Source of the DNA: Erythrobacter sp. KY5
Lineage (GTDB): Bacteria > Pseudomonadota > Alphaproteobacteria > Sphingomonadales > Sphingomonadaceae
Assembly (NCBI RefSeq): GCF_003264115.1
Contig: NZ_CP021912.1
Span: 1,719,001 to 1,783,000, forward strand
Reading direction: 5' to 3'
DNA length: 64,000 bases
Part shown: positions 43,732 to 53,165 of the stretch, piece by piece
Position numbering within the stretch: position 1 is the stretch's first letter
Layout of the letters: each line of letters opens with the position of its first letter
The notes under the pieces: generated by a model
Database searches by the model: none
Seen by the model: the letters and a program-made list of their open reading frames with translations, nothing else
Told to the model about the DNA's origin: nothing
Translations under genes and position numbers: made by a program

Positions 43732-45155
43732 GTCAATTCCTCGAAGAGCGGCTTGATCGAGCGGTAGAGCTTGCGAAAGGTTGCGAGGCGCGAAATGGGC
43801 TCATCACCCGGTTCGTAGCGCGCCAGCACCGGCGGCTTCGTGCACACCTCGTCCGCCGCTGCGCCGGTTACGGCGATCTGGGCAAGGCGCGCGGCTCCCA
43901 ATGCCGGACCGACCTCCGCTCCATCGCGCACGACCAGCGGCACTTGCAGAGCGTCGCATATGATTTGGGACCACAGGGCGGAGCGCGCGCCGCCGCCGAT
44001 GACTGAGATCTCGGCCAGGTCGAGCTGCAGTGCATCAAGACCATCGCGAAGTCCGAATGCAACGCCTTCGAGAACCGAATGAACAAGGCTCGCGCCGTCG
44101 GTGTCGTTATCCAAACCGAAGAAAACACCCCGCGCACTGGCGTCGTTGTGCGGCGTTCGTTCTCCCGAGAGATAAGGTAGGAACAGGGGAACAGGCGAAG
44201 CATGAGTGCAATTCTCGGCTGCCGATAGCGCCAACGGAACATCCTTGAACCCTGCCAGCCGCGCCGCCCAATCGAGACAGGCTGCCGACGACAGCATCAC
44301 GCTCATAACATGCCAGCGATCTGGCAACGCATGACAGAAGGCGTGGACACCATTGTAGGGGGCGGGGGCGAAGGCATTGGTGGGGGCGAAGATCACGCCC
44401 GAAGTGCCCAAGCTTAGCAGCGCATCGGAACTCTCGATGACACCGACACCAATGGCTCCCGCTGCCTGATCGCCCGCGCCACCCGCAACCGGCACGATCG
44501 GTAGGCCAAGATCCTCGGCGGCGCTCGCAAGCAACTGGCCGGACACGTCCGTACCCTCGACCAAGCAGGGCATTTGCTCGACTGTCATGCCGGTGGCATT
44601 GAGCATCGGCTGCGACCACCGACGTTTGGCTATATCGAGCCATAACGTGCCGGAGGCATCCGACATGTCGCTCGCGAGTTCACCGGTCAGGCGGAACCGG
44701 ATATAGTCCTTGGGCAGCAGAACGGTTTTTATGCGGTTGAAGATGTCGGGCTCGTGCTGCGCCATCCATAAGAGTTTGGGGGCTGTGAAACCCGGCATGG
44801 CAAGGTTGCCGACATGGGTTTTTGCCTCTTCAGAGAGCGACTGCGCTTCCGCAGCGCTGCGCGTGTCGTTCCACAGAATAGCCGGTCTCAAAGGCTGCTC
44901 GTTCTCACCGAGCACGACAGTACCGTGCATCTGGCCGGACAGTGCGACCCCCTTCACCCTCGCGCGGATCATTCGCGGAAGTGCCCGGATGGATTGCCTG
45001 ACTGCGCGCCACCAGTCCTCGGGATCCTGCTCAGACCAACCGGGGTGAGGGCGCTCGGTACCAAGGGCAACGCTTTGGCGAGCCACGACCGCCCGCTGGT
45101 CGTCCATGACGATCGTCTTCACGCCCGAGGTGCCCAGATCGATCCCGAGCCACAT
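43728..45155 (-). CDS. xylB: Xylulokinase
   Basis: A 475-residue FGGY kinase: [16 protein letters not shown] at the N-terminus, [44 protein letters not shown] and the C-terminal ATP region [14 protein letters not shown]. It phosphorylates D-xylulose to the 5-phosphate, feeding the pentose phosphate pathway. ATG 45155 shares one base with the mutarotase stop (TGATG), so that start is preferred over the upstream ones. Confidence 0.95.
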   Translation of the reverse strand: MWLGIDLGTSGVKTIVMDDQRAVVARQSVALGTERPHPGWSEQDPEDWWRAVRQSIRALPRMIRARVKGVALSGQMHGTVVLGENEQPLRPAILWNDTRSAAEAQSLSEEAKTHVGNLAMPGFTAPKLLWMAQHEPDIFNRIKTVLLPKDYIRFRLTGELASDMSDASGTLWLDIAKRRWSQPMLNATGMTVEQMPCLVEGTDVSGQLLASAAEDLGLPIVPVAGGAGDQAAGAIGVGVIESSDALLSLGTSGVIFAPTNAFAPAPYNGVHAFCHALPDRWHVMSVMLSSAACLDWAARLAGFKDVPLALSAAENCTHASPVPLFLPYLSGERTPHNDASARGVFFGLDNDTDGASLVHSVLEGVAFGLRDGLDALQLDLAEISVIGGGARSALWSQIICDALQVPLVVRDGAEVGPALGAARLAQIAVTGAAADEVCTKPPVLARYEPGDEPISRLATFRKLYRSIKPLFEELT

Positions 45156-46024
45156 CAGACGGCAGCCTGCGAGACTGTGAACCGTGTCGCGGTGTGGAAG
45201 CATTCGCCCGGACCGAGCACGCGTTGACCCGCGTCGAAATCGTGATCGGCACGGTTGAAACAATCCGGCAGGTGGCTCACCGGCTCGATGCAGAAGAAGT
45301 CCTCATTTTCAGGGCAATAGACATGGGTGTACGCCAATGCCGGATCAGGCTCGATCGTCAGCGCATGTCCTGACCCGGCGACGCGGATAGCGCCCTTGCG
45401 GCCCGTGAACGTGTTGTCCCACGGTCTCTCGCCAAGAAGCTCGAAGGACCCTGCTTCGAACCTCTCCGGAATGCCGCTCGCATCGTTGTGCCAGACGCCG
45501 TTGAGCCCCACCTCCACCGAGGCGCCATCACGCGGGAAGTACGGATGGAGGCCTAGTCCGCACGGCATATCGGTATCAGCGCGATTGGTGAGCGAGAGGC
45601 GGTGGAGATATCCGCCGTCGACCAATTCAAATTTCTGCTCAGCGCCAAACGCCCAGGGCCACTGACGCGCAGGGCCATCCTCAAAGGGTGGCTGCGGGGA
45701 GTACTCATAGGCAAGCTTCACGGTGCTTGCAGTAGCGGCGATGACCTCCCACGGCTCCAGCCAGCCATAGCCATGCAGAGGGTTATAAAGGTCGATGTCC
45801 GCCCGATTTGGCCGGAGAGCGACCGTGCGGCCGTCGAACACGAAGCGGCCATTGGCGATCCGTCCGGCGAACGGCACAAGTGGAAAGCACGCCATATCAA
45901 AGGCGTCGATCGGGTTCGCACTGCGCCGGAACACCGGCATATCCCGCCATGAGAATGCGGCAACCGAACCGCCGAATTCAGGAGCGATTATCAACCTGAT
46001 ATCGTAGGCCGCGAGCTCAAGCAT
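45155..46024 (-). CDS. Aldose 1-epimerase (mutarotase)
   Basis: A 289-residue galactose-mutarotase-like beta-sandwich. NPLHGYGWLEPWEV carries a catalytic His, GLGLHPYFPRDGA the second, and a Glu near FFCIEPVSHLPD. It interconverts alpha and beta anomers of the free sugar before isomerisation. Three bases separate it from the GH3 gene and it overlaps xylB by one, so it is an internal operon gene. Confidence 0.88.
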   Translation of the reverse strand: MLELAAYDIRLIIAPEFGGSVAAFSWRDMPVFRRSANPIDAFDMACFPLVPFAGRIANGRFVFDGRTVALRPNRADIDLYNPLHGYGWLEPWEVIAATASTVKLAYEYSPQPPFEDGPARQWPWAFGAEQKFELVDGGYLHRLSLTNRADTDMPCGLGLHPYFPRDGASVEVGLNGVWHNDASGIPERFEAGSFELLGERPWDNTFTGRKGAIRVAGSGHALTIEPDPALAYTHVYCPENEDFFCIEPVSHLPDCFNRADHDFDAGQRVLGPGECFHTATRFTVSQAAV

Positions 46025-46026
46025 AC

Positions 46027-48120
46027 CTAGAGAGCGACCGTCGTTTCAACGAGCGATGCCGAACTGCCACCGCAGGAAATCCGATACTCGCCCGGTTCGA
46101 ACTGCCACCTGCGCGTGAGCGGGTCGCGATAACGCAGATCCTCGCGCGGGATCGTCACGGATACCAGCCGCTGCTCGCCGGGCTTGAGTTTTACTCTGGC
46201 GAAGCCCTTGAGGAGCTTCTTCTGCCGTTCCAGAGCCTTGCCCGGAGCGCCGACATAAAATTGAACGACCTCCTCAGCTTCGGCTTCGCCAGTATTCGAG
46301 ACGGTGACCTGCGCATGGACCGCCTTGTCATCGGCGAGCGTTTTCAGCGACCGATAATCGAAAGTAGTGTAGGAAAGACCATGTCCGAAAGGATATCGCG
46401 GCTCGATCCCCTCCCTGTCGAACTTGGTATACCCATGCCATAGATCGTAGGTGATGCGCTCGGCACCCTTGTCGAAGAAAGGATAGTCGGCAGGCGATTT
46501 GGCGACGACGAAAGGTAGTTTGCCCGAGGGCGACACTTCGCCGAAGAGCAGTTTCGCCAGCGCGGTCCCGCCTTCCATCCCCGAATAGAAGGTCTGCAGG
46601 ATCGCCCCGACGCTCTCGTGCCATTCCTCGACCATTATGGCCGATCCCGACACGATCACGACGATCACCGGTTTGCCTGCGCTGCTTGCGACAGCGATCA
46701 GATTCTGTTGATCCTGGCGCAGGCCAAGATTGTCACGGTCTCCGCCCACGGTGGAGCGCTGCGCTTCTGACCTCAGTTCTTCCGGCACATCCGCGCCCAA
46801 AGCAATGTCGCCGGGGATGAACTCGCCTTCGTCCTCGGCGGTATTGCCGACGACAACCACGATTGCGTCCGCCTTTGTTAAAGCTTCGCGCGTGGCATCG
46901 AGGTCGCTTTCGTCCGCTGTCACGATCTCATTGATGCCCAATCTCTCGCTCGCCCGCTCAAGGCCTTCGAGCGCGGTCACGACATACGGCGGCCGCACCT
47001 TGCTCGAGCCTTCGTCGCCCGTGTTTTCCTGAGTGGCCAGCTTGCCCAGAACCGCAAGCGTCCCAACCTTGCCGGGTATGAGAGGCAACACGTCGTCGTT
47101 CTTGAGCAAAACGGCCGACTTCTCGGCGGCTTCCAGTGCGATTGCCGTGTGCGCAGGGGCAGCGGATAAGGCGCTCTCATAGGCCTCGACCGGATCCTCG
47201 CTTGCTGCAAAACGGTATGTCACTCGCAATATTCGGCGGCAGGCACGGTTGATGACCTCGGGTTCGATCGTCCCATTCTCAACACCGGCGAGCAGCTTCG
47301 GGCCGAAGTGGATCGGTTCGGGGTTCTCGACGTCCAGGCCCGCAGCCGCTCCGTAAGGATGGTACACTCCCATCACCCAGTCCGAGTGGACGAAGCCGTC
47401 AAAGCCCCATTCGCCGCGCAAGATATCGGTCAGCAGGACGCGATCCTGCCCGCAATACTCGCCGTTCATCTTGTTGTAGGCGCTCATAACGCTGGCGCAG
47501 CCAGCATCGATCGCGCGTTTGAAGTGCGGGAGATAAACCTCGTGCAGGGCGCGGTCGTCGATCCGAACGTCGACCTTGAACCGGGCATTCTCCATCGAAT
47601 TGAGCGCGAAGTGCTTTACGGTTGCAACCACGTTATGCGTCTGGATGCCCGTAGCAAGCGCCGCGCCCATTTCCCCGAGATGGTGGGGGTCCTCGCCGTA
47701 GGTTTCCTGGGCGCGACCCCATGCGGGATGGCGCAAAAGGTTCATGCAAACCGCTCCTGAAAGCGTGCATCCGTTGACCCGGCTTTCAATTCCCATCACT
47801 TCGCCGATCCGTTGCTCAAGATCCGTGTCGAAGGTAGCCCCGCGGGCCATCGAGCAGGGAAAGCAGGTGGACTGGCCACCTGCGACACCGCGCGGCCCAT
47901 CGGTGAAATAGAGCGCGGGCACGTTGAGGCGCTCTAAGCCGCCGCCCGCGCGATAAGGCCTGGCGCACCAGACACGGTCGTCTTCCGCCATGGCCTGAAA
48001 GAAGCCCTGGCCAGACATCATGGCTACTTTTTCTTCAAGCGTCGCCTCGGCGAGGATTGCTTCGATCGTCTCGTCGATCTCAAGGTCGGTCATACCCTTG
48101 CGGGGACTAAAGTCGGTCAC
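46027..48120 (-). CDS. GH3 beta-glucosidase/beta-xylosidase, cytoplasmic
   Basis: A protein of about 697 residues from GTG 48120, which has GGAG six bases upstream; an ATG at 48093 is the alternative. It has the GH3 TIM barrel (GPRGVAGGQSTCFP; VNGCTLSGAVCMNLLRHPAWGR in pieces; KHFALNSMEN), the nucleophile Asp in GFVHSDWVMGVYHP near residue 247, the GH3 C-terminal sandwich and a fibronectin-III-like end domain (VTVSNTGEAEAEEVVQFYVG). No signal peptide is seen, so it acts on imported glycosides. With XylA and XylB behind it, a beta-xylosidase role is likely. Confidence 0.9.
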   Translation of the reverse strand: MTDFSPRKGMTDLEIDETIEAILAEATLEEKVAMMSGQGFFQAMAEDDRVWCARPYRAGGGLERLNVPALYFTDGPRGVAGGQSTCFPCSMARGATFDTDLEQRIGEVMGIESRVNGCTLSGAVCMNLLRHPAWGRAQETYGEDPHHLGEMGAALATGIQTHNVVATVKHFALNSMENARFKVDVRIDDRALHEVYLPHFKRAIDAGCASVMSAYNKMNGEYCGQDRVLLTDILRGEWGFDGFVHSDWVMGVYHPYGAAAGLDVENPEPIHFGPKLLAGVENGTIEPEVINRACRRILRVTYRFAASEDPVEAYESALSAAPAHTAIALEAAEKSAVLLKNDDVLPLIPGKVGTLAVLGKLATQENTGDEGSSKVRPPYVVTALEGLERASERLGINEIVTADESDLDATREALTKADAIVVVVGNTAEDEGEFIPGDIALGADVPEELRSEAQRSTVGGDRDNLGLRQDQQNLIAVASSAGKPVIVVIVSGSAIMVEEWHESVGAILQTFYSGMEGGTALAKLLFGEVSPSGKLPFVVAKSPADYPFFDKGAERITYDLWHGYTKFDREGIEPRYPFGHGLSYTTFDYRSLKTLADDKAVHAQVTVSNTGEAEAEEVVQFYVGAPGKALERQKKLLKGFARVKLKPGEQRLVSVTIPREDLRYRDPLTRRWQFEPGEYRISCGGSSASLVETTVAL

Positions 48121-48151
48121 GTGGTGCTCCAGCAATGAAAAAGCAGGTCCA

Positions 48152-50584
48152 TCAGAAGTCGAAATTGACCTGCACGCCGACAAGCCGTTCGGCATCACGG
48201 GTCACAAACTGGCCGAGATCGCCGGGGCCGCCGAATGGCAGATCGAAGATGTTGGTGACGTAGTTCGTATCGAACAGGTTCTTGGCGAAGACATTCACGC
48301 CGATACGATCGTCGGCAAAACTCAGTCCCGCGACCGCGTTCACAACGACATATCCGTCCTGAACATAAGGGTTGGCGACGCCTTCAGGTACGATTGCGAA
48401 CATGTTGTCGCTTCGCAGCAGAGCATTCACCTGGAGGAAGCCGCCGACAGCGTCAGAGAAGTCGTGATCGTACCTACTGTTCAGGGACAGGGTCAATTCC
48501 GGCGCGTTGGGGGCATTAAGGCCCGAGGCGTCGAACGAAGGCGCGCCGCCGGCGCAAGGGTTGCCGGGCGCGGTCGACGCCTGGGCAATGCGCGCGCATG
48601 CGGCACCTTCAAATTCCTCGAATTTCGTGTCGGCATATGCCAGTCCGAAACCCACGACGAAGTCAGGAACCGGACGTGCGGTGGCTTCGAGTTCGAACCC
48701 TGTAGTGCTCAACTCACCGGCATTGCGCACCCGGAACGAACCGAGCGCTGCTCCCGGCGGTGTCTCGAAAACCTGAGCCTGGAAGTCTTCGAATTCCGTC
48801 CTGAACACCGCGAGATTCACATTGACCGCGCCATCGGCGAACACGGCCTTCACCCCTGCCTCGTAGCTTGTGGGGATTTCCGGATTGACGAGCGCGGATT
48901 CGAGCGGCGTCAGGCCAGGCACGATTGTGAAATCGACCTGCGTGTCGAAGCCCGGACCTTTGTAACCACGCGCGTAAGTCGCGTAGAAATTCAGGTCGGG
49001 GTTCGGCGCGTATTCGAGGCCAAAGCGATAGGAGAGATCTTCGTCGTCCGTTTCGAGGTCGTAGGCGAGCGGCGCAGCCCCTGCGCCAAGTGCAAGGTTG
49101 AAAAGCGGGTCTGTGCCTGCGGCAGGGGTGCGATCGTAGACAGCCGATACTTCCGTGTTTGTGTATCGTCCACCGAATATGATCTGGAACTGCTCGGACA
49201 GATTGAGGCTCGCCTGCCCGAACACAGCAAAATCCCGGACGTCGACTTCCGAGTTAACATTTCGCCCCGCAAGCTGGTCGGGCGCAACGTTGATCGGCCC
49301 GCCTAGCGGAACCGTAACCCCGATCGAATTGAGCTGTGCAACAACCGGAACGAATTTGCCGCGCTGGACGGTGTTGTTGGTGTTGCTGGACTCGTAATAG
49401 AAAAGCCCGGCGACGAACGAGACGATCTGATCTTCAGGCGAAGTCAGCCGCAATTCTTGCGAGAATTGGTACAGGTCGTTCGTCCCTGTGTTCAGATCGA
49501 GGATGTTAAAAAGGCTCTGATCGGCATCGTTGTTGTCTGCCTGCTGCCAATCGCGATAAGCGGTTAACGACGTAACGGTGTAGTCGCCGAGGAAATAGTT
49601 GATCTCGCCGGAAACACCCCAGCCTTCGACCCTGTTGAAGATATCGCCGCCGATTTCCACGACACGGCTTTCTGGGCCAACCTCGGCCTGTACCGCTGGG
49701 GTAATCGTTGAAGGCACGACCCCCGGCACCGGCGTTGAGAGTAGGGGCGAGGCATCATTGAGTGAGCGAATGGTCCAGATGTTGGCGCGATTGTCGCGCT
49801 TCGACCAATCGGCCCGCAATATGATCTCAAGATCGGAAGAGGGCTCGACCAGCAAGCTTCCTCGAAGGCCGTATTCCTCGCGGGCATTCAGGTCTTCGCC
49901 ATTGGCGAGATTGGTCACGAACCCGTCGCGCTGGTTGAAAAACCCGGTGATCCTAATGCCGGCAATGTCGCGCGCCAGGGGCGCAGTAAGGCTGGCGGCG
50001 AGCTGGATGTCGTCATCCGAGCCGTAACTGGCCCGCCCCTCGATGCCGACAGCGTCGAGCGACGGACGTTTGGTGACGATGTTGATGAGACCTGCCGAGG
50101 CGTTTCGCCCAAACAACATGCCCTGCGGGCCGCGCAAGACCTCGATCCGTTCAATGTCAACGAGATCGGCAAGACCCTGGCCAGCGCGCGCCAGGGGGAC
50201 GCCGTCGACGACTGTCCCGACGCTTTGTTCGATCCCGTCCGCGAAAATCGCAGTTCCTACGCCGCGAACACGGAAACCAGCACCACGCGGTGTATTGGAA
50301 TCGCCAAGCCCGAGGCCCGGCGCGAGAAATTGAAGATCAGTCGCTTCGGTAAGATTGAGGTCCGCCAGCGTATCGCCGTCAACAACGGCAATCGAGGCCG
50401 GGACGTCCTGAAGTCGCTCGGTTCGCTTCTGAGCTGTAACGACAATGACGCTGTCCGGCAGCGCCTCGTCGTCCTGGTCCTCCACTACGGCACCGGTATC
50501 TTGCGCAAATGCCGGACCAACGCCCCCAACCAGGAACGATGTCGACATGAGCAACACGGCGAACGCCGAGCGATTGTGTTTCAT
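48152..50584 (-). CDS. TonB-dependent receptor of the xyloside operon
   Basis: An 810-residue receptor with a signal peptide ending at PAFAQDTG. The plug reads SVIVVTAQKRTERLQDVPASI and IEVLRGPQGMLFGRNASAGL, and the barrel ends QVNFDF with a terminal Phe. It is the first gene of the operon that continues with the GH3 gene 31 bases after it. It likely brings xylo-oligosaccharides or a plant/algal glycoside through the outer membrane. A double dyad operator lies upstream at 50658-50697. Confidence 0.9.
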   Translation of the reverse strand: MKHNRSAFAVLLMSTSFLVGGVGPAFAQDTGAVVEDQDDEALPDSVIVVTAQKRTERLQDVPASIAVVDGDTLADLNLTEATDLQFLAPGLGLGDSNTPRGAGFRVRGVGTAIFADGIEQSVGTVVDGVPLARAGQGLADLVDIERIEVLRGPQGMLFGRNASAGLINIVTKRPSLDAVGIEGRASYGSDDDIQLAASLTAPLARDIAGIRITGFFNQRDGFVTNLANGEDLNAREEYGLRGSLLVEPSSDLEIILRADWSKRDNRANIWTIRSLNDASPLLSTPVPGVVPSTITPAVQAEVGPESRVVEIGGDIFNRVEGWGVSGEINYFLGDYTVTSLTAYRDWQQADNNDADQSLFNILDLNTGTNDLYQFSQELRLTSPEDQIVSFVAGLFYYESSNTNNTVQRGKFVPVVAQLNSIGVTVPLGGPINVAPDQLAGRNVNSEVDVRDFAVFGQASLNLSEQFQIIFGGRYTNTEVSAVYDRTPAAGTDPLFNLALGAGAAPLAYDLETDDEDLSYRFGLEYAPNPDLNFYATYARGYKGPGFDTQVDFTIVPGLTPLESALVNPEIPTSYEAGVKAVFADGAVNVNLAVFRTEFEDFQAQVFETPPGAALGSFRVRNAGELSTTGFELEATARPVPDFVVGFGLAYADTKFEEFEGAACARIAQASTAPGNPCAGGAPSFDASGLNAPNAPELTLSLNSRYDHDFSDAVGGFLQVNALLRSDNMFAIVPEGVANPYVQDGYVVVNAVAGLSFADDRIGVNVFAKNLFDTNYVTNIFDLPFGGPGDLGQFVTRDAERLVGVQVNFDF

Positions 50585-50657
50585 GAGTCTCTCCCATCAT
50601 TGGGCTGACCATCATTGTTCGCGTGGGCAGCTCCTGAATGAAGAGAGTTTTCATATT

Positions 50658-50697
50658 CTAACCAATTGGTCAATAATATATCTGACCAGGTGGTTAG
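50658..50697. promoter_or_regulatory. Double-dyad TetR operator candidate
   Basis: CTAACCAATTGGTCA and TGACCAGGTGGTTAG, 10 bases apart, are inverted copies of each other (13 of 15). Each arm is itself a palindrome around ACCAATTGGT or ACCAGGTGGT. The block lies 74 bases before the TonB receptor gene and directly after the TetR stop codon, a good position for repression of the receptor operon. Confidence 0.5.
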
Positions 50698-51321
50698 TTA
50701 TTTTGCGACTATGACATTTGTGACCTGCGCGGCGTACTCACGGGCGAATTGCTCTGTCCGGCTGTCGACTCCAGCCGCCGCCGCCCACAATTCTGCCTGG
50801 CCGATGAGCAATTGCCCTCCTCCTGTTAGAAGCGTTTGCAGGAAAAGTGGCTCGATTGGCGCAACGATGCCCCTTGCGGTCAAATCGAGGAGATAGCTGC
50901 GCATGAAGTCGACGTGACGCTTCAAATGCGCCTGCGCGAGATACTCTGATCTCCAGGTTTGCGTATTGCCTTCGATAGCGGGGATCTGAACGTACGGCGG
51001 GAAGCGGCTGCACGCGAGCATGAAAGCCTCAATAATTGATGCAAGCCCTTTGCGTGTGGGGGGCAGGGGGTCGGGAAGCGTTCCTACGAAGAACTCATCG
51101 ACAATCTTCCATTGATGGTCGATTGCGTGCTTCCACAGCGTGTCCTTGTCCTTGAAGTAATACAGCACGTTAGCTTTGGGCAGTTGCGCGCGCTTCGCGA
51201 TATCGTTGAACGACGTGGCTTCGAAACCCTTGGAAGCGAAAAGAGACAAGGCCGCCTTGGTGATCATCCCATTCGCGTCCTCATAGGCAGAGGGTCGTCC
51301 AGCGTTTCGCTTCTTTTTCAT
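50698..51321 (-). CDS. TetR-family regulator of the xyloside operon
   Basis: A 207-residue TetR protein: MITKAALSLFASKGFEATS, FNDIAKRAQLPKANVLYYFKDKDTLW for the DNA-binding region, followed by a C-terminal domain like that of TetR_C regulators of the RutR type. It lies upstream of and in the same direction as the TonB receptor gene. TetR control is unusual for xylose genes, which more often use LacI or ROK repressors; the effector may be the aglycone instead. Its 5' flank is cut by an IS3 remnant. Confidence 0.88.
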   Translation of the reverse strand: MKKKRNAGRPSAYEDANGMITKAALSLFASKGFEATSFNDIAKRAQLPKANVLYYFKDKDTLWKHAIDHQWKIVDEFFVGTLPDPLPPTRKGLASIIEAFMLACSRFPPYVQIPAIEGNTQTWRSEYLAQAHLKRHVDFMRSYLLDLTARGIVAPIEPLFLQTLLTGGGQLLIGQAELWAAAAGVDSRTEQFAREYAAQVTNVIVAK

Positions 51322-51389
51322 CCCGTCGCCATAGCGAAGGGATAGACGAAAAGACAGATGCGCAAATGCTTTCGTCAGATCAGGCTACA

Positions 51390-51916
51390 GCAAGGCGTTC
51401 CGCATGCTCACGGTAATCGATGAGCACAGTCGGCAGTGCCTGGCGATCCATGTCCAGCGCAAGTTGAAGAGCGATGATGTTCTGGCCGTACTGACAGAGC
51501 TGTTCCAGCGTCACGGCCCGCCCGACCATATCCGCTCGGACAATGGCGCTGAGTTTACCGCACACGCCGTGCGCGACTGGCTTGAGCGGATCGGGGTGAA
51601 GACGCTTTACATCGAGCCAGGCTCACCTTGGGAGAATGGTTACAACGAGAGCTTCAATGGCAAACTACGCGATGAACTGCTCAACGGCGAGATCTTCTAC
51701 ACCCTTGAGGAAGCTGTCATCCTGATCGAGCGCTGGCGCATCCATTACAATGCCGTCCGCCCACACTCATCGCTCGGATACCAGCCGCCAGCACCACAAA
51801 CGATCTTGCCTCGCCCTGCAAGACTGCCTTACGCTACGCTCCAGGCCGTCCAACAGGGCGACCCCAACCGCCGGAACTCTAACTTAACCGGTGGACCACC
51901 CTGATGGGGCAGGTCA
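51390..51916 (+). mobile_element. IS3-family element remnant (right part)
   Basis: The fragment holds the 3' part of a transposase gene and a probable right end around 51876-51916, ending GGGGCAGGTCA (IS3-type ends finish with TCA). The left end, orfA and the start of orfB are absent. It abuts the upstream region of the TetR gene. Confidence 0.72.
51404..51904 (+). pseudogene. IS3-family transposase OrfB, 5'-truncated
   Basis: The frame covers the integrase core: [14 protein letters not shown] (first Asp), RSDNGAEF (second Asp) and [13 protein letters not shown] (Glu), with exactly 35 residues between the second Asp and the Glu, the DD(35)E spacing of IS3. [11 protein letters not shown] ends the domain. 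The N-terminal helix-turn-helix part is missing; the frame stays open upstream to about 51390 ([11 protein letters not shown]), where the junction with flanking DNA lies. Inactive. Confidence 0.85.
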
Positions 51917-51978
51917 TTGAGCGAGGGCGAAATGGCAATCGCCACGGTGAAGAAGTCTCGATTATGGGGATATTTTTT

Positions 51979-52806
51979 TCAAGATGAAAAAGTATTAGCC
52001 AAAGATTTTGCGTATTCTTCCAGCGGAGCCAGGTGCCCGCTAACGACTTTCACTATTTTTTTTCGGTCGCCTTTGCGGAGCGCGTTGAGTGTATCGGTGT
52101 GCCAATCTATGACAGATTGGATATCTTCTTTGCTGAAAAAATCTCGGCGAGCCATCTCGTAGTATAGTCGCTCCAAAATCTGGTGCTGATACCTGGCAAG
52201 AACCTGGTTTCGCGATATCCTTCCGAGCAAGTAGTGGAACTGCTGATCGTAGAATGTTTTCTCGCTTTGCTCGCCGAGCTGATGCTTGGCCAAGAGTTGA
52301 ACGGTTTCTTGAAGCTTCCGAAAATCCTTTTCGGAGCCATTTTTTGACGCCAGCAGCGCAATCTCAATTTCTATAGGTTTCCGAGCTTCGACAAGTTTCT
52401 GAAACGAGAAATTCTTTGTCGGGCTCGCATCAGAAAGGGGTTTGGTTGGCGGGGCGTTGCTCAACACTTCCGCGCCGCCATTCACTCCTCGAATGACTCG
52501 GACCAATCCTGCGTCCACAAGCAGTTTAAGGCCTTGCCCGACAGTGGGTTTGCTCACTGACATCAATCGGGAGAGCTCATCGATATTCGGCAGCCTGTCA
52601 CCCACCTCATAAGCTCCAGATCGTATTACGAATGTGAGCTGTTCAGCGACTTCTTCAAAGGCGCGGGCACCTGATATCGGAAAGAAGAGGCAAGTAGCCT
52701 GGCGAGTTCCTAAGATATCCATGTTAAGTGTTTGCCAGCGGAATGGTCGAATGACTACGAAATTTTGCATGTCATCCAAACCGGATAATGGCAGAGAAGT
52801 GGACAT
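51979..52806 (-). CDS. GntR-family regulator (FadR subfamily)
   Basis: A protein of up to 275 residues: an N-terminal extension, winged helix (EVAEQLTFVIRSGAYEVGDR; LSRLMSVSKPTVGQGLKLLVDAG), and an FCD-like helical domain with DQQFHYLLGRISRN. Start choice is uncertain: ATG 52806 has GGTGGAG 11 bases upstream, ATG 52770 has a weak GGAT, ATG 52722 has none. The gene has a lower GC content than the rest of the window and lies between two mobile remnants, so it may be transferred. Target and effector are unknown. Confidence 0.8.
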   Translation of the reverse strand: MSTSLPLSGLDDMQNFVVIRPFRWQTLNMDILGTRQATCLFFPISGARAFEEVAEQLTFVIRSGAYEVGDRLPNIDELSRLMSVSKPTVGQGLKLLVDAGLVRVIRGVNGGAEVLSNAPPTKPLSDASPTKNFSFQKLVEARKPIEIEIALLASKNGSEKDFRKLQETVQLLAKHQLGEQSEKTFYDQQFHYLLGRISRNQVLARYQHQILERLYYEMARRDFFSKEDIQSVIDWHTDTLNALRKGDRKKIVKVVSGHLAPLEEYAKSLANTFSS

Positions 52807-52938
52807 TCACGTCGGATCTCCACCACGCATGGACGGAGAAGCATTGGTAGTATCGATAGAAATCTTGTGATGCGTCCGACGACATCTCAGGTGGAACCAG
52901 ACGGACTAAACGACGCGCAGCAATGAGTGAGAGATCGA

Positions 52939-53165
52939 ATGGAAGAAGACGCTCTAGATAAACTCATAGGCCAGTGGCTAGCGGAGACTCCGGAGCTCGA
53001 TCTCCAGGGTATGCACGTCGTCGGTCGGATTATTTGGCTCGGGAGACACTTAGAGGATCGGATAGAAACCAATCTCAAACCGTGGGGAGTATCCTACACC
53101 GACTTCGATATCTTGGCGACCCTAAGGCGTTTGGGCGAGCCGTATTCAGCTTCGCTGGCGGTGGC
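52939..53165 (+). pseudogene. MarR-family regulator, truncated
   Basis: The first 70 or so residues follow the N-terminal half of MarR proteins (LDLQGMHVVGRIIWLGRHLEDR, split; GVSYTDFDILATLRRLGEPY). Near 53145-53165 the similarity stops, before the DNA-recognition helix, and the frame ends at 53226 in unrelated sequence. The gene appears to be interrupted by the non-coding element that follows. No C-terminal half is found on the far side. Confidence 0.65.

Noticed and set aside
48020..49306. Plus-strand open frame (428 residues) across the GH3 start and TonB receptor end
   Set aside because: It crosses two convincing genes on the other strand and has no signal, domain or ribosome site.
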